From contig DBVU01000108.1 of NCBI GenBank assembly GCA_002308195.1, positions 11,101 through 18,603 of the forward strand: a stretch of DNA of 7,503 nt. Direction: 5' to 3'. Shown piece after piece: positions 1 through 6,197 of the stretch (the first letter of the stretch is position 1; each line of letters begins with the position of its first letter). The stretch is from Bacteroidales bacterium UBA1256. GTDB lineage: Bacteria > Bacteroidota > Bacteroidia > Bacteroidales > Paludibacteraceae. A model generated the notes under the pieces. That model did no database searches. It was not told the DNA's origin and saw only the letters and a program-made list of their open reading frames with translations. Made by a program: the position numbers and the translations under genes.

Positions 1-1086
1 TTAACATCCAATACGGGTCTGCAATATCGTTTTTCCTATCCTTGCGGATTGGCGAATGGCGATTTGACCGTAGGCGCAGAATATACCTTCAATGGTTTGC
101 ACGACCGGATGTTGGGCTATCAGCGCGACATAACTCAGAATGTGCATGTGGTAGGTGCCTATGCGCAGAATGAATGGAAGACAGACAAGTGGAGTGTATT
201 GATTGGCGCACGTTTGGAGAAACATAACCTGTTGACAAAGCCTGTATGTACACCTCGTGCTACATTCCGTTATACTCCTATCGATGGCTTGGTATTCCGC
301 GCGGGATATAGTAGCGGTTATCGTGCTCCGCAAGCTTATGACGAGGATCTGCATGTGGCTGCCGTTGGTGGCAATGTTTCACTCATTTCGCTAGATCCGA
401 ATCTCAAACCCGAATATTCTCATAGTGCAACGTTGAGCGCAGATTGGTATAGGCAGTTTGGGCGTTGGGAGCTAAACCTAACGGCAGAAGGATTTTATAC
501 CTATCTGCAGGATGTTTTCTTCTTGCGTGAGGATGGCAAGGATGCCTCTGGCAATCTACTCTTTACCCGCACTAATGCACAGGGTGCGTGGGTAGGAGGA
601 CTGAACCTGGAAGGTAAGGTCAGTTATTATCGTGCTCCGTTCTCTTTCAGCCTGTCTGCAGGATATACCTATCAGCAAAGTCGCTACACGGTTGCTCAAC
701 AATGGAGTGCGGATGTGGCTCCTCAGACGCGAATGTTGCACACACCGGACAACTATGGTTATGTGCTGATCGATATCCAACCGATTCAGGATTTCACTAT
801 TTCTATCAACGGAAAAGTAACAGGCTCAATGCTTGTTCCTCACTTGGCAGGCTATGTTGCGCAGGATGAAGAGATTCTAACTCCTTCTTTCTGGGATCTC
901 GGTATCCGTTTGGCATATGATGTTCATCTGTACAAGCATTATTGCCTGGAGATAAGTTGCGGCGTAAAAAATATCCTTGACCAATATCAGCGTGATAATG
1001 ATCAAGGAGAATTTCGTGATGCCAATTATATCTACGGACCTACTATACCTCGTTCGTATTTCGTAGGGTTGGCACTAAAGCTGTAA
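1..1086 (+). CDS. TonB-dependent receptor, C-terminal beta-barrel (5' end outside window)
   Basis: Frame 1 is open from the first base, so the gene begins upstream; about 361 residues are visible and the plug domain and signal peptide are missing. The protein alternates short polar turns with amphipathic strands rich in aromatic residues, as in an outer-membrane barrel. Family-typical segments include FRAGYSSGYRAPQAYDEDLH (about residues 99-118) and, close to the end, GVKNILDQYQRD followed by DANYIYGPTIPRSYFVGLAL. These match the C-terminal strands of the TonB_dep_Rec family, particularly the BtuB/CirA-like Bacteroidota receptors. Such proteins import siderophores, cobalamin or glycans using TonB-ExbBD energy. 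The substrate cannot be read from this fragment. The last residue is Leu rather than the common terminal Phe. The gene meets the minus-strand DUF2490 gene tail to tail, with 3 bp between the stop codons. Confidence 0.93.
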   Translation, partial: LTSNTGLQYRFSYPCGLANGDLTVGAEYTFNGLHDRMLGYQRDITQNVHVVGAYAQNEWKTDKWSVLIGARLEKHNLLTKPVCTPRATFRYTPIDGLVFRAGYSSGYRAPQAYDEDLHVAAVGGNVSLISLDPNLKPEYSHSATLSADWYRQFGRWELNLTAEGFYTYLQDVFFLREDGKDASGNLLFTRTNAQGAWVGGLNLEGKVSYYRAPFSFSLSAGYTYQQSRYTVAQQWSADVAPQTRMLHTPDNYGYVLIDIQPIQDFTISINGKVTGSMLVPHLAGYVAQDEEILTPSFWDLGIRLAYDVHLYKHYCLEISCGVKNILDQYQRDNDQGEFRDANYIYGPTIPRSYFVGLALKL

Positions 1087-1089
1087 TTC

Positions 1090-1944
1090 TTACCAATCCA
1101 AATGATATACAATGCCGATGGCGTGGATGAACGATTTCTGTTCGTCCAGCCTCATTTTTAGTTCCTTGCCACGATAGTATCCACCATTGACATTAATGTC
1201 TCGGTCGTAGCCATATTGGAACCGGTAGTAGAAATCTAAGCTGCTTAACCTACTGACGCGCCATCTAACACCGGCTTGCGTGCGTACAGTGCTAATAAAT
1301 TGCCGACCATCTTTCTGTTGAAATTCAGGCGCATTGAGCGTATTTTCCAGTTCCACCCACAAATAAGGTTTGACTGGTTTGCCTGGTACAGAGAACTCGG
1401 ATCCTAAACGACTACGCAGAAGCCAGTTATACTGATTCTTTTCATCAGGATTCACGCTATCTGTACGAATGTCGCATAATGCTCGCTCGCGTATGTAGAG
1501 TTTGACAAAATCAATGTGGTAGATTCCGCTAACACTAAAGAAAACGCGGTGTCGCAAATATTCGTTTGGATCGTCCCAACCTTTTCTTCCCAGAACACGT
1601 AGTGTGTAACCCGCATCAATCTTAAAATATTCGATGGGTGTGTACGAGAGCGATAGAGTAGTGTACGAGCGATTGAACGAAGGTGCGTACGTCGTATCTA
1701 CCGCCTCACGTTTAGCCGACATTCCCGTTTCCTGGTCGTAAAGACTAAAACGCGCTTCTTCCGCCAGATGGAGATGAACGCCGCAATTCCATTTCTTGGT
1801 GAACTCGGCTCCTACTCGCATCTGGACCTGTTGCTCCGTTGTTTCTCCGGTAGAGAAATAGTCCCATGCCCGTATTGTAGGCGAAACCAGAACTACTATG
1901 CAGAGCAAGCCGGTTCTTATATTTCTAGCAAAGTTATCTATCAT
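1090..1944 (-). CDS. DUF2490-family outer-membrane beta-barrel protein
   Basis: 284 residues. The N-terminus has a signal peptide (hydrophobic core LLCIVVLV, likely cleavage after about residue 26 before WDYF). The rest is alternating beta-strand sequence without hydrophobic helices and ends in Trp, as outer-membrane barrels usually end in an aromatic residue. Tracts such as LRHRVFFSVSG, LRSRLGSEF, KPYLWVELENTL, RTQAGVRWRVS and LDFYYRFQYGYD fit the DUF2490 family, a group of small outer-membrane barrels of unknown function. The start is fixed by a 4-base overlap (ATGA) with the stop of the DUF4956 gene, which suggests translational coupling. It is the last gene of the minus-strand block, and no stem plus T-run terminator is seen after it. 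A role as a channel or scaffold for the product of the VTC/DUF4956 genes is inference. Confidence 0.85.
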   Translation of the reverse strand: MIDNFARNIRTGLLCIVVLVSPTIRAWDYFSTGETTEQQVQMRVGAEFTKKWNCGVHLHLAEEARFSLYDQETGMSAKREAVDTTYAPSFNRSYTTLSLSYTPIEYFKIDAGYTLRVLGRKGWDDPNEYLRHRVFFSVSGIYHIDFVKLYIRERALCDIRTDSVNPDEKNQYNWLLRSRLGSEFSVPGKPVKPYLWVELENTLNAPEFQQKDGRQFISTVRTQAGVRWRVSRLSSLDFYYRFQYGYDRDINVNGGYYRGKELKMRLDEQKSFIHAIGIVYHLDW

Positions 1945-2696
1945 CTAAACTTTGTTATTTGGTCTATACTATTCACAATTTTCCCCGGTTCCAACGAATA
2001 AGTTATATTGAGATATGCCACATCGCGCAGGAAATCAATATGACCTATTTCTACGTCAATTATCTTGAGTCCGGTTCTCTCTTCCAGATCCGCAATCAGT
2101 TCTTTGCGGCGGTCTGGGCGGATATTCTCAATCTTCTCGTAGAGAATGATTTTCTTAGACAAACGCTTACGATTGTTCCACAACTCAAAGCCGAGCGCAA
2201 GCAGAATGATTAGCGCATTGGCGATAAGCAGCAGATACCATGCCAGTCCATCGGCTTTCAGGCTAAGCGAATTGATTACCGAAACAGCAATAATGATGAA
2301 CATGTAGTTCATTTCGCGGATAGGAACTGTCTCTGTGCGATATCTAATCATGCCAAATATAGCAAATAGACCCAACACAAATCCGGTCTGAATATCCAGA
2401 ATCTGCATCAACCATAACAGCAAGAACATAGCGCTCGAGAAGAGCATGTAGGTGACGTAATAATCGCGTCTACGACAGAAACGATAGTATATGCAATATA
2501 CTATTACCCACGTTACTAATAGGTTGAAAAGGAACATCAGTGGCATGGTAATGAGATCCTCGCTGACGTGTAACCACTCGGCGATCGAATGCATCACATA
2601 CGAGATACTATCACTTGTGCCAAAACGTGCAGCGATAGACGGATCGTCCTCCAAAAATTCCAACGTTGGGTTGGCTAGATCTACTTGCATTAACAT
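1941..2696 (-). CDS. DUF4956-family inner-membrane protein (partner of VTC polymerase)
   Basis: 251 residues. Four or five hydrophobic segments lie at about 50-72, 80-100, 104-117, 131-146 and 151-171. The family signature is FAIFGMIRYRTE (111-122) followed by VPIREMNY (124-131), a conserved basic loop between membrane helices. A soluble C-terminal part (about 175-251) is predicted to be cytoplasmic by the positive-inside rule (NNRKRLSKK, 174-182). DUF4956 proteins are of unknown biochemical function but are commonly encoded next to VTC-domain polymerases, as here, 16 bp downstream of the VTC gene. By analogy with yeast VTC, where polymerase and membrane domains are joined, this could be the membrane module that translocates the polymer; that is inference. 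ATG at 2696 is used; a second ATG two codons later is equally possible. Confidence 0.88.
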   Translation of the reverse strand: MLMQVDLANPTLEFLEDDPSIAARFGTSDSISYVMHSIAEWLHVSEDLITMPLMFLFNLLVTWVIVYCIYYRFCRRRDYYVTYMLFSSAMFLLLWLMQILDIQTGFVLGLFAIFGMIRYRTETVPIREMNYMFIIIAVSVINSLSLKADGLAWYLLLIANALIILLALGFELWNNRKRLSKKIILYEKIENIRPDRRKELIADLEERTGLKIIDVEIGHIDFLRDVAYLNITYSLEPGKIVNSIDQITKFR

Positions 2697-2712
2697 AATT
2701 CTATATTTTTTC

Positions 2713-3489
2713 TTAATTATCTAACAATCGTTCAATACGACGAATTTTTTCCTTAAATCTATTGCGCTTTAGGTTCGGTGTCGTAAGCGCCGTTCCAATG
2801 CAGTATTTGCTGATTTTCAGCGGATAAACATGCTGATCGCGCATTATTTTGGTCATCTGCGATGGACTGTTTCCATCTCGTTTTAGTTCGATGATAACCA
2901 GGTCCTTGTAACTTTTATCTTCGTGGCTCAGCACATTGTGCCATACCAGATTCATGTCTATGGTCAGCCGTTCGGTCTTCTGCCGATTGACTAGCGTGAT
3001 TCGCTTAAAGTCCGTCCGCAGATGTGGGGAAATCGTGTCCCAGGAGTAATGGCTTTTTTGTTCGATGAAATCGGCGATTCTTATATCTTCTTTGCCATGC
3101 CCGATAGTATCTGCCGTTAGTTGGGTATTCGGAACTTCTATGCGTTTCTTCTTGGTCCGCCCCTTATTGTTTTTTCGCTTGATTTCCAAGAATGTCAGCC
3201 CGCTATCTACATATTGCCGTACGCGTATTTTCTGTCTAACCAGTTGTCGGTCATGATGACGCATGTACATATCCAGTGTATCGGTATCGTAGTACATGGT
3301 GTCGTATGTCGCAATTCGCTTTCCGTCGATCTCTTGCGCAAAGTAATCGGTTTGTGCGGCTTGCAGAATAGCGGGCAGCATAGGCAATGACACCGCATAT
3401 TTGGTATCAATGCGGTTCATCAGCTTCACGCTTTCCATCTCGGCCAAACTGATTGGCTCGAACTTACTTATCAGAGAAGATATATTCAA
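2713..3489 (-). CDS. VTC-domain polyphosphate polymerase
   Basis: 258 residues, essentially only the VTC catalytic tunnel domain, without SPX or membrane segments. Visible motifs in order: RIDTKY (26-31), YDTMYYDT (62-69), RQKIRVRQY (85-93), FLEIKRK (100-106), FKRITLVN (161-168), LTIDMN (175-180), IIELKRDG (199-206) and LKISKY (224-229). By position K30, R89/R91, K104, R163, E201 and K225/K228 correspond to the basic nucleotide- and phosphate-binding residues and the metal-binding Glu of yeast Vtc4, so it looks catalytically intact. The expected reaction is transfer of ATP gamma-phosphate onto polyphosphate. No ATG lies before residue 18, which is inside the conserved N-terminal region (KFEPISLAEM), so translation probably begins at TTG 3489, or at a nearby codon. 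An in-frame TAA lies just upstream. The gene overlaps the preceding one by 26 bases. Substrate specificity of bacterial VTC proteins is mostly untested. Confidence 0.9.
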   Translation of the reverse strand: MNISSLISKFEPISLAEMESVKLMNRIDTKYAVSLPMLPAILQAAQTDYFAQEIDGKRIATYDTMYYDTDTLDMYMRHHDRQLVRQKIRVRQYVDSGLTFLEIKRKNNKGRTKKKRIEVPNTQLTADTIGHGKEDIRIADFIEQKSHYSWDTISPHLRTDFKRITLVNRQKTERLTIDMNLVWHNVLSHEDKSYKDLVIIELKRDGNSPSQMTKIMRDQHVYPLKISKYCIGTALTTPNLKRNRFKEKIRRIERLLDN

Positions 3490-3892
3490 AGACCTTTACG
3501 CTATATAGTTTGCCGTTAGGCAAATAGTTGTACTGTTTGGCTTTTGTGCCATCTTTGTTCCACTCGTATTTGCGAATGCGCACGGGTTTGTTGCGATCGT
3601 TGTATTCCACTTCTTCCTGCACCTTGCCTGTTTTGTCATCATAAGTGCTTGTGACACGCCATTTCTGGCCATACGTGGCATACTCAATCTCCTCGATGCA
3701 TCGTCCTTGCGCATCATACACTTTGATGCGATCCAGCCAACGAGTCTTGGTCCGGTCATCGGTGTTCCACTCTTTGACTGTCAGGTTCTTACGTTTCTCG
3801 CGTTTAGCGAGTTGTTCTGGCGTCAGCAGACTCTGCGCCATCGATGTGCTTGCTATCAGCAAGCAGGCTAATAAATATAATGCTTTCTTCAT
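3464..3892 (-). CDS. small exported protein with YD/RHS-like tracts
   Basis: 142 residues. The signal peptide is clear: KK, then a hydrophobic core YLLACLLIAS and a SMA-Q cleavage site at about residue 19. The mature part is hydrophilic, strongly charged and built of beta-strand-like tracts of the type YD..G..xEEhEY: VYDAQGRCIEEIEY, TYDDKTGKVQEEVEY and NYLPNGKLYSVKVFEY. This resembles YD/RHS-type or MORN-like beta repeats found in many short Bacteroidota exported proteins. I do not recognise a named family. The only two cysteines are in the signal peptide (residue 10) and at about residue 64. ATG 3892 sits 6 bp after the lipoprotein stop codon, and the 3' end overlaps the VTC gene by 26 bases, so it is embedded in the operon. 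A periplasmic adaptor role between polymerase, barrel and lipoprotein is a guess from position only. Confidence 0.8.
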   Translation of the reverse strand: MKKALYLLACLLIASTSMAQSLLTPEQLAKREKRKNLTVKEWNTDDRTKTRWLDRIKVYDAQGRCIEEIEYATYGQKWRVTSTYDDKTGKVQEEVEYNDRNKPVRIRKYEWNKDGTKAKQYNYLPNGKLYSVKVFEYIFSDK

Positions 3893-3898
3893 AATTTC

Positions 3899-5428
3899 TT
3901 ACGATCCTTGTTGTAAGCTTACAGCTGATCCTCCGGTGCATGAGGCGGGATAATAGCCCATGCCATTGAATATCTGTGTTCCGCTTGCGCTTACACTTTT
4001 CTGTAGAGTGGGTTTAGAGTCGCCACTAACCACCATCTTAGTTCCTCCGCTACTTGGCGTTTGGAAGGCAAACACGTTGTCGCCTACAGTCAGCGCGTAC
4101 CATGTGCTTTTGCTCCACGAAGAGGTGTAATAGCATGTTTGATTCAGTTTCGAATTGCGTTCCAATCCTCCGATGGCAACGATTGTACCGCCATTCACGG
4201 TCAGATAGAATCGGTCTTCGGTGTTAGCATCAATGCCCACTTCCGGATCTCGACTACCGATGGCATACACTACACCTCCGTTGATGATGCAATTTCCATT
4301 AGCATCCATTCCATCGTTTCCGGTAGAATAAGCACAAACCAATCCTCCGTTGATAGTGAACGTACTACCTGCATTGATGGCATCGTCCGCTGATTGGGAG
4401 TATATCTGTCCTCCGTTGATTGTGATCGTACCTTTGGCCTCAATGCCCTCTGGCTTGTTTCCCGTCGTATCTTGATGATCTCCGGGCCTACCGCCTCCGC
4501 CTGGGCCTCCGGGACCTCCGCTATTTTGCGCCTCGCCTGTACAAATCGCCTTGATCGAACCATCATTCACCACAAGATTGCTTTTTGTTTTAATGCACTT
4601 AGCGGGACTGGTCACGTATATCGTACCACCAGTGATTTCTATGTTCCCGTAGGCAAGTATACCTTTGTCTTCCAGACTGGTCACGCTTAGATCCCCTCCG
4701 CTAATGACAATGCTACTTGTGTCGCATTGTATGCCTTCTTGCTTTGCCGTAATCGTGACTTGCCCACCGTTGATGATGATACCATCGTTAGCGTGCAAAC
4801 CATCGCTAGCATTCGTGGTGAGTGTAAGCGTGGCCGTGGTATTTGGGCACAGACGGATATAATCGTCACTGGCAATGGCATGTTTGTAGTTACCGGTCAC
4901 GTTCAGACTTCCTGTTCCGGAAATACACAGTTTATCTTCACAAAAGATAGTGGCCTTACGGTCTTCCGTCGTGGCGGCATAATTGGTGCCATCGGTCAAT
5001 GTGTTCGTTCCTGCGATGACCAGATAGCAGCGCTTGTTGCTCTGACAATTGATGGCTGGTCCATCCGGGCAAGTCACAGTCAGCCCTTGCAGTGCCAACT
5101 GGTATTTATAGTCGCTATATATGCTCAGTTGACCGGTTCCTGAACCGCTCACATTATAAACAATGTGTTTGGCTGTCGAGCGAATCGTCACATAACCGTT
5201 GTTCGTGTTGATACTGACTCCATCTGCGCTGCCGACAACAGTCACGTCTGTGCCGTTCCAGATGATTTCAATCGTCGAGTTCCATGTCTGGTTTTCTACC
5301 AAATCTTCGTCATCACCTAGGTTGGTGGTGTTATTAGTACCATTGGTGGTCTCCTCTTCGTTGTTGCAACCGGTCCCGATGAATGCTACTAGCATCAATG
5401 CGGGAATCATCTTCCATAATGTCTTCAT
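3899..5428 (-). CDS. surface lipoprotein with right-handed beta-helix (Cthe_2159/carbohydrate-binding type)
   Basis: 509 residues from ATG 5428. Upstream extension in the same frame is possible but overlaps queH and gives a non-signal N-terminus; 5428 instead gives KTLWK, a hydrophobic core and Cys21 in IGTGC. The acidic CNNEEE after the cysteine resembles the Bacteroidota lipoprotein export signal, so the protein is probably displayed on the cell surface. A low-complexity Asn/Thr/Asp linker (27-50) follows. From about 70 to 420 the chain repeats a beta-helix coil, with G-I-x-A and I-N-G-G turns at about 219-222, 242-245, 266-268, 337-340, 359-362, 382-385 and 411-414. This pattern fits the Cthe_2159 family, whose Clostridium thermocellum founder is a polysaccharide-binding parallel beta-helix. 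A Gly/Pro-rich break lies at 303-316. Several cysteine pairs could be disulfides. It starts 4 bp after the queH stop codon. The ligand is not known. Confidence 0.87.
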   Translation of the reverse strand: MKTLWKMIPALMLVAFIGTGCNNEEETTNGTNNTTNLGDDEDLVENQTWNSTIEIIWNGTDVTVVGSADGVSINTNNGYVTIRSTAKHIVYNVSGSGTGQLSIYSDYKYQLALQGLTVTCPDGPAINCQSNKRCYLVIAGTNTLTDGTNYAATTEDRKATIFCEDKLCISGTGSLNVTGNYKHAIASDDYIRLCPNTTATLTLTTNASDGLHANDGIIINGGQVTITAKQEGIQCDTSSIVISGGDLSVTSLEDKGILAYGNIEITGGTIYVTSPAKCIKTKSNLVVNDGSIKAICTGEAQNSGGPGGPGGGGRPGDHQDTTGNKPEGIEAKGTITINGGQIYSQSADDAINAGSTFTINGGLVCAYSTGNDGMDANGNCIINGGVVYAIGSRDPEVGIDANTEDRFYLTVNGGTIVAIGGLERNSKLNQTCYYTSSWSKSTWYALTVGDNVFAFQTPSSGGTKMVVSGDSKPTLQKSVSASGTQIFNGMGYYPASCTGGSAVSLQQGS

Positions 5429-5432
5429 AATC

Positions 5433-6083
5433 TCACAATTTTTCATCTTTTTGCAACAAATATTGTGCCGAAAACTCACATCCGCAATATAGTTGGTTGT
5501 AAAAACCAAATTCTTTGAGCAACTGGTTTCTGCGCTCTTGTAATCCATCTTTTCTCCAGTTCTGCGCCCAGAACCTACTTGTGACTCTTGACTCTTGACT
5601 CTCAACTTTTTTTCCCGCAGCATTCACCTGCTCAAGGTTTTTCCATCGTGAAGAGGCTAGGGTGGTAGCGAAGAAGGGGATACCCAGTTCTTGCGCTTTC
5701 TGCGCAGTCTTTTGCAGGCGGTAGAAGAAGCATGCCTCGCATCGTTTGCCTCTTTCCGGCTCGTTCTCCATGCCTTTTACGGCTTGCAACCATTTCTTGT
5801 GCTCTTCTCTCCAGAAGTCTTTCTCCTTCCCTTCAGGGAGGGGCGGGGTAGGCTCCTCTATCCATTTTATTCCTAGGCTCTCCGCATGCCTTTTACTCTC
5901 CGCTTTGCGTTTCTCGTATTCCTCGCGCGGGTATATGTTCGGATTATAATAATAGATGACGGGTTCAATCTGATGCGCTAACAACCATTCCACAATAGCA
6001 CTGGAGCACGGCGCACAACATGCATGCAAGAGTACTTGTTTGCATCCTTCTGGCACTATGATGGCTGATTGTTTCATGTTCAT
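5433..6083 (-). CDS. queH: epoxyqueuosine reductase QueH
   Basis: 216 residues from ATG 6083 (the frame extends one TTG codon further; ATG 6077 is an alternative). QueH (formerly DUF208) reduces epoxyqueuosine to queuosine at tRNA wobble position 34 using metal-bound cysteines. The expected motifs are present: LLHACCAPCSS (cysteines 22, 23, 26), YYYNPNIYPREEYEKRK, EPERGKRCEAC (cysteines 115, 118), RL, FFATTLASSRWKN, QNWRKDGLQERRNQ and YCGCEFS (cysteines 200, 202). It therefore looks functional. Two segments look foreign to the family: PTPPLPEGKEK (about 78-88), where relatives usually have a short YD..W link, and VESQESRVTS (about 160-169). At DNA level the first is a GC-rich palindrome and the second a triple heptamer repeat; both keep the frame. 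The gene leads the minus-strand block and has its own promoter with a 5' leader of only about 10 bases. Confidence 0.93.
   Translation of the reverse strand: MNMKQSAIIVPEGCKQVLLHACCAPCSSAIVEWLLAHQIEPVIYYYNPNIYPREEYEKRKAESKRHAESLGIKWIEEPTPPLPEGKEKDFWREEHKKWLQAVKGMENEPERGKRCEACFFYRLQKTAQKAQELGIPFFATTLASSRWKNLEQVNAAGKKVESQESRVTSRFWAQNWRKDGLQERRNQLLKEFGFYNQLYCGCEFSAQYLLQKDEKL
5582..5602 (-). repeat. three tandem copies of a heptamer (AGAGTCA on the minus strand) inside queH
   Basis: On the plus strand TGACTCT occurs three times in direct succession, at 5582-5588, 5589-5595 and 5596-5602, with no mismatch. Three sevens make 21 bases, so the array fits seven codons and leaves the queH frame open, encoding most of VESQESRVTS. 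The block sits between the conserved NAAGKK and FWAQNWRK segments and has no counterpart in the typical family sequence as I remember it. It resembles heptameric intergenic repeat DNA more than protein-coding sequence. Confidence 0.85.
5825..5852 (-). repeat. GC-rich palindromic repeat-like segment inside queH
   Basis: On the plus strand CCTTCCC (5825-5831), loop TTCA and GGGAGGG (5836-5842) form an imperfect palindrome (one G-T pair), followed by a G-rich tail to about 5852. Read on the minus strand it encodes PTPPLPEGK in the queH frame. The word closely resembles, from memory, interspersed intergenic repeats of the type CCCCTCCCT-GAAGGGAGGGG found in many Bacteroidota genomes. It lies where QueH relatives have a much shorter connection before the EPERG motif. 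Confidence 0.55.
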
Positions 6084-6096
6084 CAAATTTGCGGCG

Positions 6097-6128
6097 CAAA
6101 TTTACTGCTTTTTTCTGACATACGCAAA
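6097..6128 (-). promoter_or_regulatory. Bacteroidota-type promoter for queH and the downstream operon
   Basis: On the minus strand the -7 box TAAATTTG (6104-6097) is preceded by a -33 box TTTG (6128-6125) with a 20-bp spacer, matching the Bacteroidota housekeeping consensus TTTG-N19/21-TAnnTTTG exactly. Placing the last G of the -7 box at -4 puts the start near 6093, which leaves a leader of about 10 bases before ATG 6083 (16 before ATG 6077). Confidence 0.72.
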
Positions 6129-6162
6129 TTTTGACTTGATTTTATGAAAAAACGTACATTTA

Positions 6163-6194
6163 TTTGCATATATCCAAAATTTGTTGTACCTTTG
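6163..6194 (+). promoter_or_regulatory. Bacteroidota-type promoter for the small RNA region
   Basis: TTTG (6163-6166), a 20-bp spacer and TACCTTTG (6187-6194) match the Bacteroidota -33/-7 consensus. The predicted start is near 6198, which is also where the closing stem of the candidate RNA begins. No start codon of a convincing gene follows for about 300 bases, so the primary product is probably non-coding RNA. Confidence 0.72.
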
Positions 6195-6197
6195 CGC

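Larger units (their letters stand above)
1090..6083 (-). other. predicted six-gene operon: queH, beta-helix lipoprotein, exported protein, VTC, DUF4956, DUF2490
   Basis: All six genes lie on the minus strand with junctions of +4, +6, -26, +16 and -4 bp. No promoter of the TAnnTTTG type was spotted upstream of the lipoprotein start, while one lies in front of queH. No stem followed by a T run is visible at any of the junctions. Co-transcription is therefore likely. The last five products have envelope locations (surface, exported, cytoplasmic/inner face, inner membrane, outer membrane), whereas queH is a tRNA-modification gene and is probably a passenger or merely the promoter donor. Confidence 0.7.

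Noticed and set aside
3912..3923. TGTAAGCTTACA perfect palindrome near the 3' end of the lipoprotein gene
   Set aside because: It lies in codons for the C-terminal residues, has no loop or T run after it on either strand, and is probably incidental.
4275..4420. Direct repeats of CCTCCGTTGAT at 4275, 4344 and 4410
   Set aside because: They encode the Ile-Asn-Gly-Gly turns of the beta-helix coils, so the protein repeat explains them.
5429..5623. N-terminal extension of the lipoprotein frame by 65 residues
   Set aside because: The extension lies wholly on queH sequence in another frame and would bury the signal peptide and the lipobox; the ATG at 5428, just after the queH stop, gives a proper lipoprotein start.
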